Made by a program: the position numbers and the translations under genes. Under the pieces are notes generated by a model. It saw only the letters and a program-made list of their open reading frames with translations, searched no databases and was not told where the DNA came from. Of a stretch of DNA of 64,000 bases, positions 24,583-33,115 are shown in pieces. How positions within the stretch are numbered: position 1 is the stretch's first letter; each line of letters begins with the position of its first letter. Origin of the DNA: Burkholderia sp. WSM2230. GTDB taxonomy: Bacteria; Pseudomonadota; Gammaproteobacteria; Burkholderiales; Burkholderiaceae. The DNA lies in assembly GCF_000472445.1 (NCBI RefSeq), contig NZ_AXAJ01000018.1:1-64000 (forward strand), given 5' to 3'.

Positions 24583-26145
24583 TTGAGCACCCCTTCGCCC
24601 TGCCGTTCCACAATAGACGTTGCGGCACTGCTGGCCGCTCTGCCCGCGCGCATTTCGGACCTTCCCGCGCTCGCGGCCGCGCGCGATCCACAGCATGTCG
24701 CGCTGATCGAAGACGCACGGCGCCTCACGAACGCCGAACTGGTCGAGGCCGTCGAGGCCGCCGCCGCGTTGCTTCGCCAATGGGGCGTGCGCGGTGGCGA
24801 TCGCGTGATGATCGTCGCGGAAAACAGCATCGCGCAGATCGTGCTGCTCTTCGCGACGGCGCGGCTCGATGCGTGGGCGTTAGTGTCGAATGCGCGGCTG
24901 TCGGCGGCGGAACTGGACGCGATTCGCGCGCACGCGCAGCCGCGTGTGACGGCGTATGTGGTTCAAAGCTCCGTCGACGCCGGTCAGCACGCGCAGCGCC
25001 ATGGCGCGGACGAGGCGCCGCGCATTGTCCCGGATATCGGTGCATGGTCTTACACCGTGGACGCCTCGACGCAACCCGAAGCGGTAGAGTCCGCGAACCA
25101 CCGCCAATGCGCGGCGCTCATCTACACCACCGGCACCACCGGCGCGCCGAAGGGCGTGATGCTCTCGCATCGCAATCTGCTCTTTATCGCCGCGGTCTCG
25201 AGCCGCCTGCGCCAGGTGCGCCCCGACGATCTCGTGTACGCGGTGCTGCCCATCTCGCACGTGTACGGCTTCGCGTCCGTGTGTCTCGGCAGTCTCTACG
25301 CGGGCGCGACCTTGCGCCTCGCGCCGCGCTTTGCGCCCGAAGCCGTGCGCCGCGCGCTCGCCGACGAAGGCGTGACGATCTTCCAGGGCGTGCCGGCCAT
25401 GCACGCGAAACTGCTCGAGCATCTGCAGACGCAGGGACATGCATGGCGCGCGCCGCGTCTGCGCTTTGTCTATTCGGGCGGCTCGCCGCTCGACGCCGCG
25501 CTCAAAGCGCACGTGGAAAGCGTCTACGGTCTGCCGCTGCACAACGGCTATGGCATGACCGAAAGCAGCCCCACCGTCTCGCAGACCATGCTGGATGCGC
25601 CGCGCAGCGACTGTTCGGTGGGCGAAGTAATCCCGGGCGTTGAAGTGCGCTTCGTCGGACTGGACGGCGCGGATGCCGCGCCGGGCGAGGCCGGCGAGCT
25701 ATGGGTGCGTGGTCCGAACGTGATGCTCGGCTACTACCGCAGCCCGGAGCAGACACGCGCCGCCGTCACGCAAGACGGTTGGCTGAAGACCGGCGATCTC
25801 GCGCGGCAGGACGCCGACGGCGCGCTGCATATCGTCGGGCGCAGCAAGGATCTGATCATTCGCTCGGGCTTCAACGTGTATCCCGCCGAGGTCGAGCATG
25901 TGCTCAACGCGCATCCGCAAGTCGTGCAGTCGGCGGTGATCGGGCGGCCAATCGAGGGCAATGAGGAAGTGGTGGCGTTCGTCGAACTGGCGGCCAATGC
26001 GACAGTCACGCCCACTGAACTTTCCGCGTGGTGCGCGCAACGCCTCGCGCCCTACAAGCGTCCCGCCGAGGTCAAGGTGCTCGCGGCGCTGCCGGCGGCA
26101 TCCACGGGCAAGATTCTCAAGCACCGGCTGCGCGAATGGCTCTGA
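24583..26145 (+). CDS. class I adenylate-forming acyl-CoA synthetase/ligase, substrate unknown
   Basis: The 520-residue protein has the ANL-superfamily motifs in order: the P-loop IYTTGTTGAPKGVMLSH (about 184–200), then NGYGMTESSPT, the hinge TGDLARQDADGALHIVGR, the RSGFNVYPAEVE stretch and the catalytic Lys in TGKILKHRL near the C-terminus. It should form an acyl-adenylate from a carboxylic acid and ATP, and probably a CoA thioester. The acid cannot be told from sequence alone. It stands between ybaK and xerD without pathway neighbours. Confidence 0.88.
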   Translation: MSTPSPCRSTIDVAALLAALPARISDLPALAAARDPQHVALIEDARRLTNAELVEAVEAAAALLRQWGVRGGDRVMIVAENSIAQIVLLFATARLDAWALVSNARLSAAELDAIRAHAQPRVTAYVVQSSVDAGQHAQRHGADEAPRIVPDIGAWSYTVDASTQPEAVESANHRQCAALIYTTGTTGAPKGVMLSHRNLLFIAAVSSRLRQVRPDDLVYAVLPISHVYGFASVCLGSLYAGATLRLAPRFAPEAVRRALADEGVTIFQGVPAMHAKLLEHLQTQGHAWRAPRLRFVYSGGSPLDAALKAHVESVYGLPLHNGYGMTESSPTVSQTMLDAPRSDCSVGEVIPGVEVRFVGLDGADAAPGEAGELWVRGPNVMLGYYRSPEQTRAAVTQDGWLKTGDLARQDADGALHIVGRSKDLIIRSGFNVYPAEVEHVLNAHPQVVQSAVIGRPIEGNEEVVAFVELAANATVTPTELSAWCAQRLAPYKRPAEVKVLAALPAASTGKILKHRLREWL

Positions 26146-26155
26146 GCGCGTGCAT

Positions 26156-26177
26156 GCATCATCCGCGTGGATGATGC
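26156..26177. terminator. hairpin across the xerD stop codon
   Basis: GCATCATCC (26156–26164) pairs with GGATGATGC (26169–26177) around GCGT. It straddles the xerD stop codon, 11 nt past the stop of the AMP-ligase gene. It has no clear T-tract. Confidence 0.5.
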
Positions 26178-27103
26178 ATTGCATGCAGCGACTTGAGCCG
26201 CTCGCGCGCCACGTGCGTGTAGATTTGCGTGGTCGAAATGTCGGTATGGCCGAGCAGCAGTTGGACCACGCGCAGGTCGGCGCCGTGATTGAGCAGATGC
26301 GTTGCGAACGCATGCCGCAACGTGTGCGGCGACAGCGGCGCATGCACGCCCGCCGCCGCAGCGTGCCGCTTGATGATGTTCCAGAACTGCTGGCGCGTCA
26401 TGCCCTCGGCGCGGTTGGTCACAAACAGCGCGTCCGCCGCGCGCGCGCCGAGCAGCGCCGGCCGCGCGTCGCGCAAGTAACGCTCGATCCAGCCGTGCGC
26501 CTCTTCGCCGAAAGGAATCAGCCGCTCTTTGGAGCCCTTGCCCATCACGCGAACCACGCCTTCGTTCAGGCCGACCTCCACTGTCTTGAGCGTGACGAGT
26601 TCGGTCACGCGCAAGCCGCTCGCATACATCAATTCGAGCATCGTACGATCGCGCAGACCCAACGGTGTCTGAATGTCCGGCGCGCCGAGCAGCGCCTCGA
26701 CCTGCGCTTCACTGAGCGTGGAAGGAAACCGCGGCGGCTGCTTCGCCGAACGGATGCGCAGCGTCGGATCGACTTTGGCGCGATGCTCGCGCACCGCCCA
26801 GCCGTAGTAGCGGCGAAACACCGAAAGCCGCCGGTTGGCCGACGTCGATTTATCTTTCTGACGCGCCGCGCTATAGGCGTTGAGATCGGCTTCGCTGGCG
26901 GTGTCCAGCGACGCGTTGCGCGTTTGCGCGAGCCACTCGCTGAAAAGACGCAGGTCGCGGCGATACGCGTCGAGCGTGTTGCGTGACAGGCCATGTTCGA
27001 GCCACAGCGCGTCGCAGAATGCGTCGATCGACGCGGTGCTCGCTCCGAACAAAGGCAACAGGGACAAGCCCGCGCTTGCGTCTTCAACCAGGGTATCGCT
27101 CAT
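26159..27103 (-). CDS. xerD: tyrosine recombinase XerD
   Basis: XerD, with XerC, resolves chromosome dimers at dif. The 314-residue protein has an N-terminal core-binding domain (about 25–110) and the catalytic domain after it. The active-site residues are seen: Arg in SGLRVTELV, Lys in GKGSKERLIPFG, His-x-x-Arg in PHTLRHAFATHLL, His in LLGHTDISTTQIY and the Tyr of the same motif. The start overlaps the stop of the methyltransferase gene by four bases (ATGA). XerC is not in this window, and no integron or prophage is adjacent, which favours the housekeeping enzyme. Confidence 0.94.
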   Translation of the reverse strand: MSDTLVEDASAGLSLLPLFGASTASIDAFCDALWLEHGLSRNTLDAYRRDLRLFSEWLAQTRNASLDTASEADLNAYSAARQKDKSTSANRRLSVFRRYYGWAVREHRAKVDPTLRIRSAKQPPRFPSTLSEAQVEALLGAPDIQTPLGLRDRTMLELMYASGLRVTELVTLKTVEVGLNEGVVRVMGKGSKERLIPFGEEAHGWIERYLRDARPALLGARAADALFVTNRAEGMTRQQFWNIIKRHAAAAGVHAPLSPHTLRHAFATHLLNHGADLRVVQLLLGHTDISTTQIYTHVARERLKSLHAMHHPRG

Positions 27104-27570
27104 GCGTAGGGAACGCCTTCATGCGCGAGCAGCCAGCGCTTGACGTTACGAAAGAAGCCCTCTTCGGCATGATGCGCGAATCCGCCGATGCCGCTCGAAC
27201 TCACCACGCGATGGCATGGAATCACAATCGGAAAACAGTTGTCGCCGCAGGCCTGGCCGACAGCGCGCGGCACGCTGCCAAGCTGTTTCGCCAGTTGTCC
27301 GTAAGTCACCACGGCGCCGGGCGGAATCTCGCACAGCGCCCGCCACACGCGCCGCCGGAAAGCGGTGCCCACGGGCGCAAGCGGCAATTCGAATTTCGCC
27401 GACGGCTGCGCGAAATACCGCTCGATCTGCTCGGCAACGCGTTGCGCCAACGGCGTGTCGGGCGCCACGTTTTGCATCGACTCCGGCAGATAGACGATCT
27501 CGCGCACAGCCTCGCCTTCGAGGCGAATGCCAACCTTGCCGAACGGCGCATCGATCACTGCGTTGAACAT
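27100..27570 (-). CDS. ogt: methylated-DNA–protein-cysteine methyltransferase
   Basis: A 156-residue suicide DNA-repair enzyme that takes a methyl group from O6-methylguanine or O4-methylthymine onto its Cys. I start at 27570 (MFNAVIDAPFGKVGIRLEG). The active site is in FPIVIPCHRVVSSSG, with YGQLAKQLGSVPRAVGQA (Arg finger helix) upstream. The N-terminal domain has no DNA-binding regulator part, so this is Ogt rather than Ada. It is translationally linked to xerD by a 4-nt overlap, and lies on the same strand after queG. Confidence 0.93.
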   Translation of the reverse strand: MFNAVIDAPFGKVGIRLEGEAVREIVYLPESMQNVAPDTPLAQRVAEQIERYFAQPSAKFELPLAPVGTAFRRRVWRALCEIPPGAVVTYGQLAKQLGSVPRAVGQACGDNCFPIVIPCHRVVSSSGIGGFAHHAEEGFFRNVKRWLLAHEGVPYA

Positions 27571-27626
27571 GTCGCCTCCTTTGCCAGTGTCTTCACTGCA
27601 AGCCGAACCCATGAATTGCCGATAGT

Positions 27627-28877
27627 TTACGCCGCTTCGAGCGCCCACTGCACATGCTCGCGCACGACCGCCGAAGGGTCGTCGGCGCGGCGCCTGAGCG
27701 CCTCGACAATCGCCTCGCGTGCCTCGGCGCTCAGGGTGTCGCGCGAGGCGCGCAGCGCATTGCCCATGCCGACGGCGAGATTGCGCAACCAGCTTTCGTA
27801 ACCGATGCGCCGTATCGCGCTGCCCTGCATGCGCGTGTCGAACTCGTCCGCGCTCCAGCCAAACAGTTCCACCAGCGACGCCCGATCGAGCCCATGCCGC
27901 ACATCGAAATCCGCGACCGGCGCCGCCTGCGCGAACTTGTTCCACGGACACACGAGCTGGCAATCGTCGCAGCCATACACGCGGTTGCCGATCAGCGGAC
28001 GCATCTCGACAGGGATGCTGCCCTTCAGTTCGATGGTCAGATACGAGATGCACAGCCGCGCATCCACTTTGTAAGGACCAACGATGGCCCCTGTCGGACA
28101 CGCGCCGATGCAGCGCGTGCAACTGCCGCAATGCGAGCCCGGCGTTTCGGGCGCGACTTCCGGCGACGTCTCGGCGTCGGTCGGCAAAGGCACATCGACA
28201 TAGATTTCGCCGAGGAAAAAGAGCGACCCCGCATCCCGTTGCAGAAGCAACGTATGTTTGCCGCGCCAGCCAATGCCGGCCTTCTGCGCCAACTCCACCT
28301 CGAGCACCGGCGCGGAGTCGGTAAACACGCGATAACCGAACGCCCCGATCTCCGCCTGAATTTTCTCTGACAGTTGTTGCAGACGGTTACGCATCACCTT
28401 GTGATAGTCGCGACCGCGCGCATAAATGGATACGACGGCCGCCGAAGGATCCGCCAGCCGCGCCTGCTCGGCGGCCCGCCAGTCGTGGCCTGGCGGCGCT
28501 TCGTGCGGCTCGCTTGCGGCCGGCTCTTCACTCAACGCATGGGCGGGCAAATAGGCGATGCGCGCGGTAATCACACGTAGCGTGCCGGCCACAAGCTCCG
28601 CAGGACGCGCGCGTTTCATGCCGTGTTTGGCCATATAATCCATTTCGCCGTGGCAACCCGCTTCCAGCCAGGCTGCAAGCGGCGCTTCGGCAGCGGAAAG
28701 ATCGGTATCGCTAATGCCGATTGCCCCGAAACCCAGTTCGCGGCCCCACGTCTTGATGTTTTGCGCGAGCGAGCGCAGCGCCGCTTCATCGAATTGACGC
28801 TCGGCATGCGCCGCGCCGCCAGATGCAGGCGCGTTGGACACAGGGCACACGGGGGACTCCGGACTTCGGTTCATCAC
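27627..28877 (-). CDS. queG: epoxyqueuosine reductase
   Basis: QueG reduces epoxyqueuosine to queuosine in tRNA, using cobalamin and two 4Fe-4S clusters. The 416-residue protein shows one cluster motif, CGSCTRCIGACPTGA, and a second, YGCDDCQLVCPWNKFAQ. RGRDYHKVMRNRLQQL and GWRGKHTLLL are further family blocks. A HEAT-like C-terminus extends to residue 416, longer than the ~380 of E. coli. ATG codons at 28877 and 28874 are both possible starts. The start faces that of tsaE at a distance of under 20 nt. Confidence 0.95.
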   Translation of the reverse strand: MMNRSPESPVCPVSNAPASGGAAHAERQFDEAALRSLAQNIKTWGRELGFGAIGISDTDLSAAEAPLAAWLEAGCHGEMDYMAKHGMKRARPAELVAGTLRVITARIAYLPAHALSEEPAASEPHEAPPGHDWRAAEQARLADPSAAVVSIYARGRDYHKVMRNRLQQLSEKIQAEIGAFGYRVFTDSAPVLEVELAQKAGIGWRGKHTLLLQRDAGSLFFLGEIYVDVPLPTDAETSPEVAPETPGSHCGSCTRCIGACPTGAIVGPYKVDARLCISYLTIELKGSIPVEMRPLIGNRVYGCDDCQLVCPWNKFAQAAPVADFDVRHGLDRASLVELFGWSADEFDTRMQGSAIRRIGYESWLRNLAVGMGNALRASRDTLSAEAREAIVEALRRRADDPSAVVREHVQWALEAA

Positions 28878-28891
28878 GCCATTTTACGAGA

Positions 28892-29473
28892 ATGCCTGAC
28901 CATCCCGATCACGCGATCGCGCCGCCCGCCGCAGTTCTGCTCGAACGCTACTTTGCGTTCGCGGACGAAGCCGCCACGCTCGCGTTCGGCGAGCGCTTCG
29001 CGCAGGCCATCGAAAGCGTGGCCTTTCGCGAACGCCGCGACAGCGGCGAGCACGGCAACACCAACGCTCAGGTATTCCACGGTCTGCAAGCGCAACTGGT
29101 CGGCGATCTCGGCGCCGGCAAAACCACACTCGTGCGCGCCACGTTGCGCGGCCTCGGTCATACGGGCCGTGTGCGCAGCCCCACGTACACGCTCGTCGAG
29201 CCTTATGCGCTCGCGCGGCCCGCAGGGGAACTCGCGCTTTATCACTTCGATCTGTACAGATTCACCGATCCGGCCGAATGGGCCGACGCGGGCTTTCGCG
29301 AATATTTCGACAGCGGCGCGGTTTGCCTCGTCGAATGGCCGCAACGCGCGGGCGCGCTGCTCGGCGTGCCGGATCTCGTCTTCTCGCTCGACCTGGACAG
29401 CGAGGGCGACGGCCGCATACTCGTCGCGCGGGCATACAGCGAAACAGGAAAGGCATGTCTCGAAAGATGTTGA
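28892..29473 (+). CDS. tsaE: tRNA threonylcarbamoyladenosine biosynthesis ATPase
   Basis: TsaE is the ATPase that, with TsaB and TsaD, makes t6A37 in ANN-decoding tRNAs. I start at 28892 (MPDHPDHAIAPPAAVLLERYF). The P-loop GDLGAGKTTLVRATLRGLG lies at about 73–91; RSPTYTLVEPY, LYHFDLYRFTDPAEW and CLVEWPQRAG follow. At 193 residues it is longer than the usual 150–160. The excess is a charged insert (about 43–66, with ERRDSGEHGN) just before the P-loop strand. It overlaps the start of the amidase gene by 19 nt. Confidence 0.93.
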   Translation: MPDHPDHAIAPPAAVLLERYFAFADEAATLAFGERFAQAIESVAFRERRDSGEHGNTNAQVFHGLQAQLVGDLGAGKTTLVRATLRGLGHTGRVRSPTYTLVEPYALARPAGELALYHFDLYRFTDPAEWADAGFREYFDSGAVCLVEWPQRAGALLGVPDLVFSLDLDSEGDGRILVARAYSETGKACLERC

Positions 29474-31056
29474 TCAAACCGTTCCGCTCGATCGAATCGG
29501 CGGCCACCGCAACGCATAGCTGGCGGCGCCGGCAGATCCTGCGCGCGGGCGCGTCCACGCTCGTGCTCGGCCTCATCGCGCCGCGTCTTGCGCACGCCAG
29601 CTCGGTACTCGGCGTGCGTGTGTGGCCCGCGCGCGACTACACGCGCGTGACGATCGAATCCGATCAGCCTCTGCAAAACGCACAGCAGCTGCTTCAGAGC
29701 CCGGACCGGCTTGTAGTCGACCTGAGCGGCCTCGATCTCGATCAGGCGCTCAAGGACCTGGTCTCCAAGATCACGCCGAACGATCCGCAGATCCAGTCGG
29801 TGCGCGTGGGGCAATTCCAGCCGCACGTGGTGCGCATGGTGTTCGATCTGAAGGGCTCGGTGAAGCCGCAAGTGTTCACGCTGCCGCCCGTCGGCGCATA
29901 TAAATACCGGCTGGTGTTCGACCTGTATCCGGCCGTCGCGCCGGACCCGTTGATGGAACTGCTTGCGCAAAGCGAGCGCAAGCAGCAAACGCTGAACGAA
30001 GAGAACAGCGCGCCGCCCGCCACGTTGAGCGGCCCGGGCACGACGCCGCCTCTCGCCGACAACAGCGAAGCATTCTTCGAGCGCTATGCGCAGAACGGCG
30101 GCAGCGGCTCCGCGCCGGCCGTGCCGCGCGCGCCCGCGCACGGCGCGCCGCCGTCCGGGGCGCCCTCGTTGCCGCCGATCATCGCCAAACCGTCGACGCC
30201 TGGCACGCCGGCCACGCCGCCGAGCGCGATCGCACGCAACAAAGGCAGCGGCAGCAGCGGGAGCGCCGCCAACAGTCCCGCCAACGACGACAGCGGCGAC
30301 GACACCTACGCATTCACCACGCCGAAGTCCGGCAAGAGCAACACGGTGCGCCTGCTGACCGTCGCGATCGATCCGGGACATGGCGGCGAGGACCCAGGCG
30401 CAATCGGCGGCTCGGGCACTTATGAAAAGCACGTCGCGCTCGACATCGCGAAGAAGCTGCGCGCGAAAATCGACGCGCAGCCGAACATGCGCGCCATGAT
30501 GACCCGCGACGCCGACTTCTTCGTGCCGCTGAACGTGCGCGTGCAAAAGGCGCGGCGCGTGGGCGCGGACCTCTTTGTGTCGATTCACGCGGACGCGTTC
30601 ACCACGCCCGAGGCGCGCGGTTCGTCGGTGTTCGCATTGTCGGAGCATGGCGCTTCGAGCGCGGCCGCGCGCTGGATGGCGAACAAGGAAAACTCGTCGG
30701 ATCAGATTGGCGGCATCAACATCAAGTCTGCCGACGCCACGGTCAACCGCGCGCTGTTCGATATGTCCACCACCGCGCAGATTCGCGACTCCATGCGCTA
30801 CGGCAACTTCGTGCTTAAGGAAATTGGCGGAATCAACAAGCTGCACAAGGGCTCGGTGGAACAGGCCGGCTTCGCTGTACTGAAGGCGCCCGATATTCCG
30901 TCGATCCTCGTGGAAACGGCGTTCATCAGCAATCCCGACGAGGAGCGGCGCCTGAACGACGACGCCTATCGCGACAAGATGGCCGACGCGATCATGACCG
31001 GCATCAAGCGCTACTTCGCGGCGAATCCGCCGCTTGCCAAGAACCGCATGACGTAA
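29455..31056 (+). CDS. amiC: N-acetylmuramoyl-L-alanine amidase, Tat-exported
   Basis: The periplasmic zinc amidase cuts peptidoglycan stems to separate daughter cells. The ATG at 29455 (MSRKMLIKPF) follows AGGAAAGG and gives 533 residues. A twin-arginine signal (SWRRRQILRAG and a hydrophobic stretch to AHA) directs Tat export. An AMIN septum-targeting domain lies at about 47–160. A Pro/Ala/Ser-rich linker follows at about 180–295. The amidase domain (about 302–525) has DPGHGGEDPGAIG, SIHAD and the Glu of VETAFISN, plus the regulatory helix between. It is coupled to tsaE, as tsaE–amiB is in E. coli. Confidence 0.95.
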   Translation: MSRKMLIKPFRSIESAATATHSWRRRQILRAGASTLVLGLIAPRLAHASSVLGVRVWPARDYTRVTIESDQPLQNAQQLLQSPDRLVVDLSGLDLDQALKDLVSKITPNDPQIQSVRVGQFQPHVVRMVFDLKGSVKPQVFTLPPVGAYKYRLVFDLYPAVAPDPLMELLAQSERKQQTLNEENSAPPATLSGPGTTPPLADNSEAFFERYAQNGGSGSAPAVPRAPAHGAPPSGAPSLPPIIAKPSTPGTPATPPSAIARNKGSGSSGSAANSPANDDSGDDTYAFTTPKSGKSNTVRLLTVAIDPGHGGEDPGAIGGSGTYEKHVALDIAKKLRAKIDAQPNMRAMMTRDADFFVPLNVRVQKARRVGADLFVSIHADAFTTPEARGSSVFALSEHGASSAAARWMANKENSSDQIGGINIKSADATVNRALFDMSTTAQIRDSMRYGNFVLKEIGGINKLHKGSVEQAGFAVLKAPDIPSILVETAFISNPDEERRLNDDAYRDKMADAIMTGIKRYFAANPPLAKNRMT

Positions 31057-31086
31057 TGAGCGTGCAGCGCGGATTCGCCGGCCGGT

Positions 31087-31980
31087 TCAGCGCGCCGGCG
31101 AGAGGCGCTGCACCACCCAACCTCCGAACACATTCACCGCAAGCCCGGCCATGACGAGCAGTGCGCCTGCAATCTGCGCTGCGGAGAGCCGCTCATCGAG
31201 AAAGACGGACGCGGAGGCGAGGCCAACAATCGGCACCAGCAGCGAAAACGGCGCCACCTGGCTCGCCGGATAGCGCGACAGCAGACGGCTCCACAAACCG
31301 TAGCCGAGCAGCGTGGCAATAAACGCGAGATAGACGATCGCGAAAATCGACATCGCGCTGATGCCGGACAACGCGGAGGTAATCCGCTGCGGGCCTTCCA
31401 ACGCATAAGACAGCGCGAAGAACGGCACGGGCGGAATCAGACTGCCCCACACCACGAGCCCGACCAGATCGACCTTGCCGACCTTCTTCGTGACGATATT
31501 GCCGAGCGCCCATGAACACGCGGCACACAACGTGAGCACGAAGCCGGCGAGCGTCATTGCATGGCCGCCTTGCATGCCGATCACGGCGAGCCCGGCGGCG
31601 GCGATCAGCAGGCCGACCACGTTCGGCAAGCGAAAGCGCTCATGCAGAAACAGCGCGGCGAAGATCAGCGTGAAAAAAGCCTGCGCCTGCAAGACGAGCG
31701 ACGCGAGACCCGCCGGCATGCCGACATACATGGCGGAGAACAGGAAGGCGAACTGCCCAAGCGAAATGGTCAGGCCGTAAGCGAGAAGCCAGCGCCACGG
31801 CAATTGCGGACGCTTGACGAAAAACACCGCCGGCAACGCGGCGAGCGTGAAGCGCAGTGCGCCGAGCAGCATGGGCGGCACGCCATGCAAACCCACCTTG
31901 ATCACGACGAAATTGACGCCCCACGCGATCACGACGACCAACGCGAGCAGCAGATCCTTGGGCGACATCCCCGTCTCCAA
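31087..31980 (-). CDS. EamA/DMT-family exporter
   Basis: A 297-residue inner-membrane protein with about ten hydrophobic segments in two EamA repeats. MSPKDLLLALVVVIAWGVNF at the start (from the second Met) and GAANGxF-free repeats fit the drug/metabolite transporter superfamily, close to the amino-acid exporters EamA/YdcZ group: WGVNFVVIKVGLHGVPPM is typical. The substrate cannot be told from sequence; amino-acid or metabolite export is likely for the family. It is convergent with the amidase gene. Confidence 0.85.
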   Translation of the reverse strand: METGMSPKDLLLALVVVIAWGVNFVVIKVGLHGVPPMLLGALRFTLAALPAVFFVKRPQLPWRWLLAYGLTISLGQFAFLFSAMYVGMPAGLASLVLQAQAFFTLIFAALFLHERFRLPNVVGLLIAAAGLAVIGMQGGHAMTLAGFVLTLCAACSWALGNIVTKKVGKVDLVGLVVWGSLIPPVPFFALSYALEGPQRITSALSGISAMSIFAIVYLAFIATLLGYGLWSRLLSRYPASQVAPFSLLVPIVGLASASVFLDERLSAAQIAGALLVMAGLAVNVFGGWVVQRLSPAR

Positions 31981-32092
31981 TTGAGTATTGAACCCGTCAG
32001 TTTAGCGGAGAGCGGCGCGGCATGTGCACGCCCGTCCTACGGCTTTGCGGACTGCGCGTGTGCGCGAAAAGTCGCCGTTTCGCCCGCCGCAG

Positions 32093-32098
32093 TAGAAT
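32093..32098 (+). promoter_or_regulatory. candidate -10 of the pirin gene
   Basis: TAGAAT at 32093–32098, 54 nt before the pirin ATG. I see no good -35 at the expected spacing. Confidence 0.35.
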
Positions 32099-32152
32099 CG
32101 TCGCTTAAGCCTTTTCTCCTATGCGTCTTCCCCTTATTCGCCGAGCCCGCTC

Positions 32153-33028
32153 ATGTCCTCTTCGATCAAGGCAGTTCTCAAACCGCATCTGCGCGATGTC
32201 GGCAGTCTGACTGTGCGGCGGGTGCTGCCTGCAATGGCCGCGCGTCTGATCGGCCCGTTCATTTTCTTCGACCACATGGGCCCGGCGACGCTGGAACCCG
32301 GCGTCGGTCTCGACGTGCGTCCGCATCCGCATATCGGCCTCGCCACCGTGACGTTTCTGTTCGAAGGCGCGATCATGCACCGCGACAGTCTCGGCTCGGA
32401 GCAGAGAATCGTCCCCGGCGACGTCAACTGGATGACGGCCGGACGCGGCATCGTGCATTCGGAGCGCACGCCCGCCGAAGACCGTGCGAAAGGCCAGACC
32501 GTCCACGGCATTCAGACGTGGGTCGCGCTGCCGCTCGAAGACGAAGACGTCGAGCCCTCGTTCGCACACCACGCCGCGCATACGCTGCCGGTCGTCGAGC
32601 GCAACGGCGTCACGCTGCGCGTGATCGCGGGCACGGCTTTCGGCGAGAGTTCACCGGTCCGCACATTTTCCGGCACGCTATATGTGGCGGGCGAGTTCGC
32701 GCCGGGCAGCGCGTTCGCGCTCGAACCCGAGCACGAGGAACGCGGCGTGTACCTCGTGGAGGGCGACCTGGAAATTGACGGCGCGCCGCTCGAAGTCGGC
32801 CAGATGGCCGTGCTCGCGCTCGACGAAACCGTCACGCTCGCCAGCACGCACGGCGCGCGCGTGATGGTGCTCGGCGGCGAAAAGCTCGACGGCGAGCGCT
32901 TTATCGAATGGAATTTCGTCGCGAGTTCGCGTGAGAAGATCGAAGCCGCGAAGCTCGCGTGGACGAATCAGGAAATGGGCAAGGTGCCGGGCGAAACCGA
33001 ATGGATTCCGCTGCCGCAAAAGAAATGA
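32153..33028 (+). CDS. pirin-family protein
   Basis: A 291-residue bicupin. The N-terminal pirin domain carries the metal-site residues RPHPHIGLATVT (two His) and GRGIVHSERTP (His, Glu). The second cupin spans about 170–280. Pirins are iron-binding proteins; some are quercetin 2,3-dioxygenases and others act as redox-linked regulators. The function here is not determined. It is separated from the thioredoxin–TPR gene by 87 nt on the same strand and may be co-transcribed with it. Confidence 0.92.
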   Translation: MSSSIKAVLKPHLRDVGSLTVRRVLPAMAARLIGPFIFFDHMGPATLEPGVGLDVRPHPHIGLATVTFLFEGAIMHRDSLGSEQRIVPGDVNWMTAGRGIVHSERTPAEDRAKGQTVHGIQTWVALPLEDEDVEPSFAHHAAHTLPVVERNGVTLRVIAGTAFGESSPVRTFSGTLYVAGEFAPGSAFALEPEHEERGVYLVEGDLEIDGAPLEVGQMAVLALDETVTLASTHGARVMVLGGEKLDGERFIEWNFVASSREKIEAAKLAWTNQEMGKVPGETEWIPLPQKK

Positions 33029-33115
33029 GGACGATGCGCCGCCGTCATGACGCGCATTGAATCCGCGCAGTCCGGCCCCAAGTAACCGACAAACCGCTTT
33101 ATCGACGAGGATGCA

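Noticed and set aside
26159..27103. XerD as integrase of a mobile element
   Set aside because: No attachment-site repeats, cargo or phage genes are adjacent, and the sequence fits housekeeping XerD.
29242..30846. 534-codon minus-strand open frame antisense to the amidase
   Set aside because: AmiC on the plus strand has AMIN and amidase motifs; the antisense reading has none.
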